Made by a program: the position numbers and the translations under genes. This document shows, one piece after another, positions 11,815 to 21,948 of a stretch of 64,000 bases of DNA. The notes under the pieces are model-generated. The model saw only the letters and a program-made list of their open reading frames with translations. It was not told the DNA's origin and did not search any database. How positions within the stretch are numbered: the first letter of the stretch is position 1; each line of letters starts with the position of its first letter. Source of the stretch: Eutreptiella sp. 'Long Island Sound 2002' (Eukaryota > Euglenozoa > Euglenophyceae > Eutreptiales > Eutreptiaceae); NCBI GenBank assembly GCA_964036045.1, contig OZ038378.1, forward strand, positions 23,294,935 to 23,358,934, given 5' to 3'.

Positions 11815-11838
11815 TTGTTGCTGTTGTTGTTGTTGTGG
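11756..11838. repeat. (GCT/GTT)n trinucleotide repeat
   Basis: An imperfect run of GCT, GCC and GTT triplets. Open frames through it are homopolymeric Leu (plus) or Asn/Ser (minus) and are not called. It is followed by short GA and GT runs at about 11,874-11,906. Confidence 0.9.
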
Positions 11839-12958
11839 TTCTTGTTTTGCAGAGCTGTTGCAAAGCGGTTAGCAGAGAGAGAGAGAGAGAGTGTGTGTGT
11901 GTGTGTGCATATTATGGAGCATAGGCCTTGGGCTTGAAGGCATTCGGGCCCTACCGGTGTTTCCCTGAGGGTCACGTGGTTGGGAGCCTTCAGCACCGAC
12001 GGAGCTAGAGGCTAGCAGTAGTTGCAGCGGCGGCTAGGGACAGAATCTGGCTGCTACAAAACAGTTGGATGGCCGTTGGTGTCGGACAGAAGCACGCTGA
12101 GGCAAGTACGGCGAAGTAGCAGAAAGCAAAATAAAGGTACGTTTTCATGTTGTACTACTAAAACTCTATTGCCTTCAGCAAGGCACCTCGAAGAGAGACG
12201 AGCAACGTTGTTGAGAAATCGTACACTACAGGTCAACGAAGTTCCGCCCATGGTGGTGCAAACAGGCCCGAAACCGCGCTTTTGGAGGCCAATGAGCACC
12301 CCTAGGAGGGCCTAGTTGGTGCTACATGAAATGTACTCCCATTTGCCACCAAATGATCACCAAACAACGGCCCAAGGGTCCCCGGGGGTTGTCGGAGGTC
12401 ACCCAGAAATTGCGATCTTTCAGCCACCCTATGCCGGCCTGAGAACAGCTAAGCCCTCACCGCTGGGGCCCCATAGGGGGGCTGATCTTGGAAACCTGGT
12501 CATTAATTAGTGGGTGCATGTAGAAGAAAAAATGCAGTGGGATCTGGGCCCAAATCGACGCACAGTGGCAGCCATAGGCCAACCAAGTATGACGATACAA
12601 TGACCCCACCACATGCACACAGGTATGTGGTGTGTGCAGCTGCTGTTGGGTATTCACAGATAGCTGTATGCAGCCCTCGTACGTCCCTCTCAGGTGCATG
12701 TACACATGTGCTGTCCCTTTCACGCCCACACGTCCGGACATGGAGGCGCAACCTCACCACCTGCGCTCAGAGGGAATGGTGCATTTCTATTGCACATGCG
12801 GGTGATTTTGGAATTCCACATTGTCTCTCCGAAGGGCCACCCAGGTCATTCCAAGCACACGCCTCGTCCAACTCGGCCTGCATGGCTTGCGAGGAAACAT
12901 CACAAGGAGGAGGAGGCTGCACTATGAAGGAGTACGCATAGAAACACAGGGCTGACAC

Positions 12959-13125
12959 CGTCTCGCTTCATTTCCATCCGAGTCACAATTAAGTCCTTGT
13001 AGAACTCTGTGGACAACCCAACTCGGCTGCGGGCGTTGCTTTTCACAGGCGAGGCAACAGGCGACGATGCAGACGGTGTCAGCACTGAGGATTCAACCCC
13101 CACGCCCTCTACCGCGATGCTGCTG
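12959..13125 (-). CDS. putative exon, Ser/Val-rich segment
   Basis: Open minus-strand segment ending at a possible donor GAGACG|GTGTCAG (plus 12,958). It encodes a Ser/Pro/Val-rich stretch followed by a charged helix (EFYKDLIVTRMEMKRD). The upstream boundary is uncertain. No family recognised. Confidence 0.3.
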
Positions 13126-13399
13126 CCCTCCATTTTGGCACTCTGCGTCTCACGGCTTGAGGATCACCAATGCCACTCGTGGACATCCTGCAAAATGCTG
13201 GCAACAACATCATCGAGTGCCATGGCATGGCCGCATGATGGAACCTGGAACATGAGAAAAGGCACAAGGGTGGGTCAGGTCAGCAACCGGCTGACTGATG
13301 CATAGGGTCCGGGCCACTAAGTAATAGCCTGATCCCCATTCCCATCCCCACCCCCATGCTATCGATGTCTCCACCCATGCTGCACCACTGCACACAGAC

Positions 13400-13545
13400 C
13401 TGCAATGGTGACCACTTTGAACCGCATTTCCGTCGGAAACACGGAATGCAGGACGACACAAAAAGTACATAAGCACACGTCCTTGCCCATTTCTGCCCTC
13501 TAAAGGCACACGCAGGTGCTCGCTAATCTCATCGACTTGTGGGCC
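13400..13545 (-). CDS. putative exon, unknown protein
   Basis: Minus-strand open segment with donor CATTGCAG|GTCTGTG at plus 13,399, encoding about 48 residues (for example VDEISEHLRVPLEG and RVLMYFLCRPAFRVSDG). The acceptor side is unresolved. May continue the exon series on this strand. Confidence 0.35.
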
Positions 13546-13714
13546 AAACCAATTGGCCATCCCTGCTTTGGGGACACATGTGTTGCAACCGCCCCACGCC
13601 TCAGGGCACGCATTGGGTTTGCAGGCAGATTTGGGGACGGCATTGGGGCCAGGGTTTGGGGTCCGGTTTGGCACACAATCAGAGGGAGTTTGCATTTGCT
13701 GCTGCTGAACCTAC

Positions 13715-13900
13715 CCACCGCAGCAACGCTGCGGCAATTCAAAGAATGTTTCTTGTTCGCCATGGCATCCTGACAAGCTCTGCTGGCTGGCCTCTGCACC
13801 TTCAGAGGGATTCCGCCCCCATACCGCATCCAGCGTCCCCGTGCCCAAAAAACTTCCGCCGCTTTTCGTTGTGGTACCGATGAAACAGCATTATCAAAGT
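13715..13900 (-). CDS. putative internal exon, basic segment
   Basis: A 186-base (62-codon) open minus-strand segment between an acceptor (GAGCTCACAG, just above 13,900) and donor GGTGG|GTAGGTTC (plus 13,714). Basic and aromatic-rich product (VFWARGRWMRYGGGIPLK). No family recognised. The acceptor region is part of a short duplicated sequence (see 13,899-14,180). Confidence 0.4.
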
Positions 13901-14180
13901 CTGTGAGCTCGCTTTTTTTCAGTTTGTATCCTGCACATTTTTTTTTGAGGGGGGTAGCGGTACAAAACAAGATGAGCTGGCGAAGCCTGCTCACTGCATG
14001 GTGCTCGAGAAAACTTCTCTGGATCAAGGTTCAGAGCTATCCAGTTATGCAATGATCCCACAATTGACTGTGGTAGCGGATTTAACACCGAGTGAGGATG
14101 AGTTGAGTATGATACAGTGCTACCACAGTGTGTGAGCTAGCTTTTTTCAGTTGCATCCCACACATTTCTCCTGAAAAGTG
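13899..14180. repeat. short direct duplication containing an acceptor-like site
   Basis: CTGTGAGCTCGC, a T-run, TTTCAGTTTG and ATCC.GCACATTT at about 13,900-13,945 recurs as GTGTGAGCTAGC, TTTTTTCAGTTG and ATCCCACACATTT at about 14,130-14,168. Confidence 0.55.
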
Positions 14181-14614
14181 GTCGGCTGATGAATTCACAT
14201 GTCTTGTCACTTGGGCACGACCACCTGCACCACTCCACAACTCCACACCTCCTCCACGTTGTTAAAGTGCAAAGAAATGGTCAGGGTAGTGCGCCCCTCC
14301 TTTTGTGACGACTGTCTAATGTATCTTCACTAAGCTTTATTCTTAGATTGGAGTTGCGGTATGTGGGACAGGATGTCATCTTTGGCATGCTTTGCTACAG
14401 GGCACAGGGGTTGCAGCCTCTCTGCAGATGGGAACTGGTTGCGGTAACCCTTGGATACAAACTTCATTGGATATAAAAGGTAGGCCAAAAAAACGTATTC
14501 TGCCACCCCTTTTGCAAGACAAAACACTGGCTGTCAGCTGAAAAATGCAGCCAAACGAGCTTCCGTAGTTGGACGAGCTTCCGTAGTTGGACAAGCCCTT
14601 GGTATGCAAATAGA

Positions 14615-14616
14615 CA

Positions 14617-14645
<29 letters not shown>
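14615..14645. repeat. (AC)n microsatellite
   Basis: About 13 AC dinucleotides. The adjacent GAGCTTCCGTAGTTGGAC is itself tandemly repeated twice at about 14,558-14,591. Confidence 0.9.
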
Positions 14646-14648
<3 letters not shown>

Positions 14649-15360
14649 GCGCAGAAGTCTCATCAAGGAAAGAAAGCATTTAAGGGGAATAGCCTTTGGG
14701 TTGCTAGATGCCCCCCCCGCCCGGTCATCCCAAGAAGCTAGTTTAGGGTGTACCTGTCCCGTGCCCCCCCCGGCAGCCAAACAACTCAATATGGTCTCAC
14801 TCTACACATCCATATATCGGGTAGGCCTGTGTGCGCCGCTGCCACTAGCATCCACATGGGCCGGCACCAATTCGCGTTTATGCGTTTGTTCGGTTGGCGG
14901 GGGGGGGGGGGACTCTGCATGGAGATGGAGATACTTTGGCGGGGGGCACCGGGGGGGGGGGGCGTCAGTGGCCTCAAACATCATTCAAACTGCAACAGTA
15001 TGTGAAAGCTATGAACAACATTGCTATGAACAAAATCGAGCCGAAGGCGAGTCCATACATCAAATACAGTCATGGCGCCGCAAGGCGCCGCTATGACGAA
15101 ATAAAGCGAAAAATGTACTATCTGTCCACATCCCACTGTCCACTCTGCTCATGGCATCCTGACGAAAAAGGCGCCGCAAGGCGCAGAAAAATCACAAGCT
15201 CTGTCGGTTCCACCGACATCAAACTGCCAAACAAATCATACTACACACACAAAAAGATACCTTACCGGAAGATACCCAAGTAATCTATGAGGACTACACA
15301 CCTACAACACATTTCAAGCCACGGCAAGCTATGCCATACTATATGCCGGCCGCCCGTACC

Positions 15361-15432
15361 GGGCGTCCCGGGACTCGAACCAGCGCTCCCCAACCCACGG
15401 GGGTAGCGCACTACCGTTGTACTACGACGATG
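15361..15432 (-). repeat. degenerate tRNA-like sequence
   Basis: On the minus strand there is an A-box (TAGTACAACGGTAGTGC) with a closable D-stem (GTAC/GTGC), an anticodon-like arm with loop CCCGTGG (nominal anticodon CGT), and a perfect B-box (GGTTCGAGTCC). The acceptor stem pairs over only four bases, the T-stem has mismatches and position 33 is C instead of T. A tRNA pseudogene or SINE head is more likely than a working tRNA. It lies just beyond the 3' end of the LINE-like element. Confidence 0.4.
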
Positions 15433-15563
15433 GGTACCCACTGTAGAGCTTCAGTACTATAACTGCAGAACCGCCGGTACACACCGCCGAACAAAACATT
15501 CATTACATACACGGGGGAGCGTAGGCATGGCGCCAGGGGCGCCAATACCATTCAGGCCTGTGC

Positions 15564-17786
15564 TCAGGCGCTCATGTCTGAGGACACACTAATAACAGAG
15601 ACATCAGAGCGAATGGAAAGGGTGTCATCACCCGAAGACATCAAGAAGTCGTCAGCCACTGGTGTATCCACCATATACACAGGTATACTGCAACGCTCAG
15701 GCGTGTGATTGCCACCGGGCTGGTCTCCCAAAGGTGATGGCGGGCCATCAGCGGGTGCTACCCCCCCCCCCCCTTCACCAGTGTCATCCTCAACCGTGCA
15801 GTCCACAAGCATAGGGTTTTCAACTGGCAATCCCGGACTCATACGTGCATCTGAGACACCATGTGCAGCACCAAAATTCAGGCGTCGCTGTACACTTGAC
15901 CCTGACCCTGCCGAGAACTGGAACCCTTGTGCCACGCTGTCCTCAGGAGTGTCTGGGCTGAACATGAAACCCGGAGATGACACTGGGAGTGGTGTAGCAT
16001 CCAAAACCATGACAGCCCCTGGCCGGTCGTCTGACTCCAATCTCGAACAATGCAATGCCTTGTCAGCAAAGGGACACAGTTTATTCAGTTCCCTGCTTGA
16101 CTCCGCTAAAGTGTTCGCCTTTTCATTGCCCCAAATGCCAACATGTGACGGAACGTGCAACCATTTCAGATCAACTCGCACACACTCCAACAATGCCAGC
16201 ACCCTAGCCCACAACCACGAATCTGCTACAAGGCCAGAGGCCCCTCGCCAACCATGTCGGCGCCACTTGGCCGCACCCCCCAATACACCTTTAAACACAT
16301 ACTCTGAATCCGTGATAATTACAATTTTGTCTAACTCCAGAATGGATATGACATCAGTCAGCACATAGTATACCGCATACAACTCTGAGCCATTGTTCGT
16401 CTGGCGACATTCCGCAGGCACTGGGTGTGAATAGGAGAGGGGCTGTTCCGTGTGCACAAAGACACCAAAACCCCCAACCCACCCGATCACATCATAATGC
16501 TTTGAGGATCCATCGGTATAAATGGCAGCGTAGCCCTGTTGCAAAAACCAATTGATCAGGGGGAGCTGTCGTTGGAGGCGCTCCTCCTTATTGTCCCTTC
16601 TCTTCTGTGCCTTGACCTCTGCCTTGGTAGGTGGGGGGCTCAAGGAAATCAGGGCTCTAGGATGCTTTAAACGGCCGTTGTCATCTAGGGACTCCAAGGC
16701 ATGTAAGAACTCACGAATATGCCCACCAAACTCACCACCATGCATAGCAGAGACCTGACCCAACATGTGACACCAGTACTTAAGAAACGATGACCACATG
16801 GCGTGCGGCAGCACAGCACCACGGCTGGCACGAACCAAACAGCGCACACGCCAAGACGCCCAGCGGGCACACCAGAGCACCGTTGCTAACGGGGATCCCA
16901 GGAGCACATCGGGCACACAGTTCAGCAATTGCACCGGGGTATACACGACCTGCCGCACCGTCACATCATCAAAGCACTGGGCCACTACTTTGGCTGCCAA
17001 GCACAAATACTTGCACTGGGACAATACATGAGTATGTGTTTCACGCACTGCACAGATCGGACAGAGCATAGGCTCCTGCAGCCACGGATGCAGCCTCTCC
17101 ATGGTTTTTAGCTTAAGCCACAAGGCCGCCTTCACAAAATCATGTAGCACCGGCGGCATAGAACAAGAATGCAGGGCACGCCACGTCTCCATAGTCTGCC
17201 GCTCCTCAGGCACAGTTTGCCGGTTTAGGTACTGCAGCATCGCTGAGGTAAACCAGCTAGACCACATTCCCACCACTGAGAAGAAAGGCCGCGGGCAGCG
17301 TAGCTGCCTTGCGTTCTGCACCAGACCCGATACTCGCATGTACACAGAACGAAAGAAAGGGGGCAAGACAACATCATCTCGCAAAGACCCATGCTGTAAC
17401 ACCTGAGAAGCATACAGTACACCCTGGCGCACCAGTGCCGGCGAGAAGTATGTGTAGTGCGACTCATCTACAAACAGTGCATTGTGCCACAGTGGCATAG
17501 ACTCCATCGAAAACTCCTCTGACATGATGACTGGTAGCCCTTGTCGGGCTTTGGAAAAGGCCACAAACCCGTCTTCTTGAATCCCAGTCAACCCTATCAG
17601 CACGTCTTCAGGCGCAGCATAACACAATCCACAGCGCAAACAACACTGTGGGCAGTGTAAGCGTGCTTTCTGTGCTGTAAGGTGGGCACACTGTACAGGG
17701 CATACAACAGTCTGGGGCTCAACTGATCCCTGAACCATGGCCCTGAGTGCTAAGAATGTTATGCCCGCCCACCGCACCCTACCCAC
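15564..17786 (-). CDS. zinc-finger and RNase H protein of the LINE-like element
   Basis: 740 codons ending in TGA. Residues about 28-58 are cysteine-rich. Near residues 239-257 is CPIC...THVLSQC, the zinc-knuckle pattern often found between RT and RNase H in LINEs. From about residue 420 an RNase H domain follows: IYTDGS (first Asp), NNGSELYAV (Glu), ITDSEYV (second Asp) and VPSHVGIWGNE (His). RNase H degrades RNA in the RNA:DNA hybrid during reverse transcription. The last acidic position, usually Asp in GNExxD, is Asn here (GNEKANTLA). About 170 acidic, Ser/Pro-rich residues follow. A separate ORF for RNase H is unusual for a LINE. The frame is long and uninterrupted, suggesting recent activity. 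Confidence 0.85.
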   Translation of the reverse strand: MGRVRWAGITFLALRAMVQGSVEPQTVVCPVQCAHLTAQKARLHCPQCCLRCGLCYAAPEDVLIGLTGIQEDGFVAFSKARQGLPVIMSEEFSMESMPLWHNALFVDESHYTYFSPALVRQGVLYASQVLQHGSLRDDVVLPPFFRSVYMRVSGLVQNARQLRCPRPFFSVVGMWSSWFTSAMLQYLNRQTVPEERQTMETWRALHSCSMPPVLHDFVKAALWLKLKTMERLHPWLQEPMLCPICAVRETHTHVLSQCKYLCLAAKVVAQCFDDVTVRQVVYTPVQLLNCVPDVLLGSPLATVLWCARWASWRVRCLVRASRGAVLPHAMWSSFLKYWCHMLGQVSAMHGGEFGGHIREFLHALESLDDNGRLKHPRALISLSPPPTKAEVKAQKRRDNKEERLQRQLPLINWFLQQGYAAIYTDGSSKHYDVIGWVGGFGVFVHTEQPLSYSHPVPAECRQTNNGSELYAVYYVLTDVISILELDKIVIITDSEYVFKGVLGGAAKWRRHGWRGASGLVADSWLWARVLALLECVRVDLKWLHVPSHVGIWGNEKANTLAESSRELNKLCPFADKALHCSRLESDDRPGAVMVLDATPLPVSSPGFMFSPDTPEDSVAQGFQFSAGSGSSVQRRLNFGAAHGVSDARMSPGLPVENPMLVDCTVEDDTGEGGGGVAPADGPPSPLGDQPGGNHTPERCSIPVYMVDTPVADDFLMSSGDDTLSIRSDVSVISVSSDMSA

Positions 17787-17804
17787 CTGGAGGCATTAGT
17801 CTAG

Positions 17805-18128
17805 TCAATCCTTCAACACAAACAAGCAGGCAAGCACTGGATCGTCAGTGTAGAAACGGCAGAGCCCGCACACAGGGGATGCCTCACAAAACCTGTCCAA
17901 ACGCAGCATGGGTGGACAGTCTTTGGCTTTCACGCAGTACTGTAGGCTACTTGTGTCAGGGTTACTCCCGTGCATGTAAGGGCACGTGGCAGTGTGGGCT
18001 CTGGCCGCTGGCTGAATACCCGACTGTACATTGTGAGGTGCAGACACTGTACAGATCACTGAAAATCTGTCCTGGGGGCAAGCACAGGCACTGTGTGTAC
18101 CACCAGAGAAACAATAGAAAGCAAACAA
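17805..18128 (-). CDS. cysteine-rich linker segment, uncertain
   Basis: A 107-codon open segment between the RT and RNase H ORFs. It has several Cys residues (CEASPVCGLCRF near its end) that could form a small zinc site. It may be read by frameshift or reinitiation, or may not be translated on its own. Confidence 0.3.
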   Translation of the reverse strand: MFAFYCFSGGTHSACACPQDRFSVICTVSAPHNVQSGIQPAARAHTATCPYMHGSNPDTSSLQYCVKAKDCPPMLRLDRFCEASPVCGLCRFYTDDPVLACLFVLKD

Positions 18129-18152
18129 ACAGAAAATCAGAAAATCAGAAAA

Positions 18153-21100
18153 TCAGGAGGTCTGGAGGGCCGGTGCGAAGTGCGCAGCACGAGCCGGCCC
18201 GAGAGACCTCCTGAAACCGCGACCCTCCCCAACCCATTTTGTGATCAGCCTGCCTGGGATTAGGTTACTCAGACCTGCAGCATTGACACGTGCCCTGAAA
18301 GAGGGCCACCACCAACTTTTGCAATAGCCTTTGTATCCACATCCCCTCACAATGGACGCCAGGTTTATTTGTCTGTGGGTATTCTGGAAGGCGTATACCA
18401 ATGCTTTGTCAGTTAATGCAGGCATCATTGATTGGACGACTGACGGGCAGTTGGGGGATGCGGCATCTACCCATCTGTCCCAAATGGCACCATCGGGTGA
18501 TGGGCTGGGGTCTTCTGACAGCTGGAAAACAATACCTTTCATAAGCAGGGCCAGTTCAGGATCTGTCACTACCCTGCACTCACACCAGTCATTTACAGGC
18601 CCGTGTGGTTCCCACTTCATGGGGATGTTATATAAACTGTCAAGGAACACCTCAACAAACTGTACTACAGCATCACACATGTGCGCAGGGATAGCCACTA
18701 ACCCTATGTAGGCATTATCCATGAATCTGGACAACAGAACTGTTGGTCTTGGCACGGGGGTACCTGTGGGGGACACATCAAGCAAACAACCTTGCAGGTA
18801 CTGAGTCTCAGCAAGCATCACTGATTTGTTGCTAAGCTGAGCGAAGTGGGTATTCAACAATGGCCTGGCACGCTTGGGGGCAGCATTAACAATGTACCCA
18901 AAGCGGCCTTGCGGGTGTGAATCCCACAGTTGGAGCATCTGCATTTCAAAGGTAACATCCTGTAATGTCACAGTACCGAGTTTTTTGTTTTCCTGATCGA
19001 ACCAACCTCGCATTCCATACTCCTCAAAGAAATGAAGATTTTTTGGCACTACCGGAGGGTTTTGGAAGGTAAGGCTGGGGCCTGGGGTGAAACTGAAGGG
19101 AGGCAGTCGGCGTTTCTTGCATACCTGCTGGACTGTCCGCATGTGCTTTTGCATACCTTCTGGATTCATCAATGGGATTTCAACTGCAATGGCATAGAGG
19201 ATCATAATCTGTGCTGAAAGGAAGCCCCCTATGGGTACTCCCTTTGCACCTTGCCTCATCAGGATGTTGTCTATGCAGAACCAGGTGTTGTGCAATAACT
19301 CCCATACCACGTATTCATAGACTTGTGCAAAGGAAATCACGTGAAAAAAATCGTCAGCGGACTTTCCCAGTCTGTCCCTGTGTCTGTCGTTTCCACGTGC
19401 GACTGAGAACCACAGCTCTCCTCTTGCTGTGCCCTGTTCAGTAATGAGGGATTTTATGTACACCACTGCCTGGAGCGCTTTCTTTTTGGGAATTTCCCAG
19501 TAACAATTATCCATATCCCGTTCCCTGACCACTTTGCAGTGCTGCCCTTTGCTCAAGGTAAGGAGTGAGAGAAACATGTCGCGGACACCGACAAGTGACG
19601 GCAGGGACATGTATGGGTACAGGCTGTTTACTTCCCGAATCATCAGAGTTAGACATCGTCCAACCTTTGTAGCTAACGGCTTTATGGGGTGGTTTGCAAA
19701 AGAGATGATGTTTCTCCAGAGAAAGAAGTTGATCATCTCCTGCAACTTCCATTTTGGTAATGCAAAGATGGTTGGTGGGGCACAGCGGCGCTTGGGTGCA
19801 GTGAGCGTCAGGAGGTCAGGGAAAGGTAGGATGTCCCACAGCGTCTCTAGAATGCAGTGCCTGCTAATGTACACTGTTGTGTACTGCGGGTCCTGTAATG
19901 CACTGTGCAGTACATTCAGGTCCTCCCCCAACTGCAAAATTCTGTGCCTGTGTGCAGATTGCAAAATCAGGGACAATGCCATGGCCTGGCATTGCCAGTC
20001 TGATGGGCTGGCACCCACAATATCAAACTCCTTGGCAGACAGGATTCCGTCCCGTACATGTGTCTCGCACAGCACTGTACAGAAACCCCCCAGTTTGTGC
20101 AGTTTTTTATCCCATGGGGTGGCCACGAGATTCCATGCTTTCAGTTTTGTATGTGCCATGTGTAGATTTTCTGCAGCCGTAAAGGGGTACTGCATACGGT
20201 GCGACGCAATGAACGCACGTGCTCTCTGTGTGATTTCTGTGGAGATGGCAGCACACTGATCGTCGGCATGTTCCGATTGGCTGTTGGATTCCGGGTGTCT
20301 GGTCTGGAGTATTGGTCTAATCGAAGTTTCAAACACACACAGCGACTTTGCGAGGTGTAATTCAGAAGGGAGGGTGCTGTTTCGCGCATTTTGCGTAAAG
20401 ATTGACGGCTCATCGTGGAAATTGGCCCATTGCTCAGTCGATCTGAGCACAATGTGCGACCGGTTCTGTCCTCTGGGTATGTGGTAGGTGTGCGACAGAT
20501 GTGTGCATTGGCATATGGCGTCCAGGGGCAGCTGAATGCGTCTTACCTCCTTCCGTATAACGTGTGGTGTCTTATGGAACAGGGTGCCAAGTGTCAAGCC
20601 GTTCAGTGAGACGGTTGTGCCGGCTTCATGCTGTAGTTGTGCCGCTACAGCCTCCGTGGCAATGTGTGTGCGTGCACCGCGTATCGCTTGGTGGACTTTC
20701 GGTGTCCTTTGCGGCATACAAGATAAACTTGCGATCAGCCATGCAGTCAGGGGAGCAGGGAGTCTACTCTGTGCCAGCATGCGTGCAAACTCGGATCTCA
20801 GAGCAAGCAAGAAATGCTTATCTGGGATTGGGACACGTACAGGTATCCGCTCAGGGAGATAGATGTTGTACTTATCCAATAAATGCTTGTGGATCTTCAG
20901 GAACAAAGCACGGAACATGACAGGTCTCAGAGGACGTTTACATTCTAACAGAATTGTCAGGAGTTGGGGTACAGAGTATTTGTGATGCAATCTCTTGCAG
21001 GTTAGTATTTTTGAAGCAAGTTGCTTCAGGTTACCAACCGTTTCGATATTAAAGGCACCTGCCAAAAGCCAGTCCACTCTCTGTGTCCCTGCATACGGCG

Positions 21101-21725
21101 GTACTGCATTACAGGATGGTGACAACATCTTTTCAATTCTGTGTTCAACTGAATCCAGCTTATGCGGGGGCGCATCTTCCATTGGCCTCATGGTCACCTG
21201 GTGGGTACCATGCATGGCCAATAATCGGGGCAGTGACGGGGTCGTACCGAAAAATGGTTTTGCTCTGCGTTTGCGCACTTTGTTGTGGTGGTATGCTGCT
21301 TTGAGTGCTTTGGCCTTCTGAAAATGTCCGACGAGTCTGGCCATAAAAGGTCGCTTGCGCATTTTTGCACGTGCGCCTACCTGTCCCACGTATGTGGGAA
21401 ACTTTCCTAGCAATGCATATGCAGCGCACGAGGGTGAGAGGAGACTTCTGGACGCGTCAATTTTTGCTAAACGTGCAGCACGTGCGAAACGCGGTACCGG
21501 GCATTCAGATAGCATGCTATTTGTTTTTTGGTAATTGGCATCCAGAGTTCGCCAATATGCTTTGGTGAGCCGTTTTTTGAAGAGGAGTTCTTTACGCTTC
21601 ATAGCCATGTCGTCCCACCTGCTCCAAAATGCAGTGAGCTTGGACTGCGCCGACTGGTAGGGCGTGTTGTCGCAGGGCAGCGGAAACCAGCAGGATGCTC
21701 GTTTTGACGGCGTCGTCTGCTCCAT
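18153..21725 (-). CDS. reverse transcriptase ORF of the LINE-like element
   Basis: 1190 codons ending in TGA, starting at the first ATG after the upstream frame. RT motifs are recognisable in order. Motif A is near residue 737 (RERDMDNCYWEI); motif B near 827 (KGVPIGGFLSAQ, like the GxPxGxxxSP/Q region of RTs); motif C near 1,000 (SRFMDNAYIG). Motif C reads FMDN instead of the usual YxDD, so the second metal-binding Asp is replaced by Asn. The first 600 residues are basic and have no domain I recognise. No apurinic endonuclease is visible. The long open frame argues against simple decay, so the variant may be characteristic of the lineage. Family-level placement would need a profile search. 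Confidence 0.8.
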   Translation of the reverse strand: MEQTTPSKRASCWFPLPCDNTPYQSAQSKLTAFWSRWDDMAMKRKELLFKKRLTKAYWRTLDANYQKTNSMLSECPVPRFARAARLAKIDASRSLLSPSCAAYALLGKFPTYVGQVGARAKMRKRPFMARLVGHFQKAKALKAAYHHNKVRKRRAKPFFGTTPSLPRLLAMHGTHQVTMRPMEDAPPHKLDSVEHRIEKMLSPSCNAVPPYAGTQRVDWLLAGAFNIETVGNLKQLASKILTCKRLHHKYSVPQLLTILLECKRPLRPVMFRALFLKIHKHLLDKYNIYLPERIPVRVPIPDKHFLLALRSEFARMLAQSRLPAPLTAWLIASLSCMPQRTPKVHQAIRGARTHIATEAVAAQLQHEAGTTVSLNGLTLGTLFHKTPHVIRKEVRRIQLPLDAICQCTHLSHTYHIPRGQNRSHIVLRSTEQWANFHDEPSIFTQNARNSTLPSELHLAKSLCVFETSIRPILQTRHPESNSQSEHADDQCAAISTEITQRARAFIASHRMQYPFTAAENLHMAHTKLKAWNLVATPWDKKLHKLGGFCTVLCETHVRDGILSAKEFDIVGASPSDWQCQAMALSLILQSAHRHRILQLGEDLNVLHSALQDPQYTTVYISRHCILETLWDILPFPDLLTLTAPKRRCAPPTIFALPKWKLQEMINFFLWRNIISFANHPIKPLATKVGRCLTLMIREVNSLYPYMSLPSLVGVRDMFLSLLTLSKGQHCKVVRERDMDNCYWEIPKKKALQAVVYIKSLITEQGTARGELWFSVARGNDRHRDRLGKSADDFFHVISFAQVYEYVVWELLHNTWFCIDNILMRQGAKGVPIGGFLSAQIMILYAIAVEIPLMNPEGMQKHMRTVQQVCKKRRLPPFSFTPGPSLTFQNPPVVPKNLHFFEEYGMRGWFDQENKKLGTVTLQDVTFEMQMLQLWDSHPQGRFGYIVNAAPKRARPLLNTHFAQLSNKSVMLAETQYLQGCLLDVSPTGTPVPRPTVLLSRFMDNAYIGLVAIPAHMCDAVVQFVEVFLDSLYNIPMKWEPHGPVNDWCECRVVTDPELALLMKGIVFQLSEDPSPSPDGAIWDRWVDAASPNCPSVVQSMMPALTDKALVYAFQNTHRQINLASIVRGCGYKGYCKSWWWPSFRARVNAAGLSNLIPGRLITKWVGEGRGFRRSLGPARAAHFAPALQTS

Positions 21726-21948
21726 TGAGTGCCTGGTTTTGCAGAGGTTGGCCAGTGCTTCCCGGTATGAAGTTGTCGAAAGGTGTGACCCGATATGCGC
21801 TTGCCCTTGCTAGATTAATACCAGTTTCCACGGGCCTTGCGCCGTGATCCATCGGGGTTTGTTGAGGTCTTCCATGGATCTCATTTGAAGGGAATTCCAT
21901 ATGGCACATATGTGCAGGCGGTTGGTGAATTCGTGCTGCGCAATCCAT

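Noticed and set aside
11740-11937. Leu-rich membrane protein or Asn/Ser-rich protein
   Set aside because: The frames exist only because of the GCT/GTT triplet repeat.
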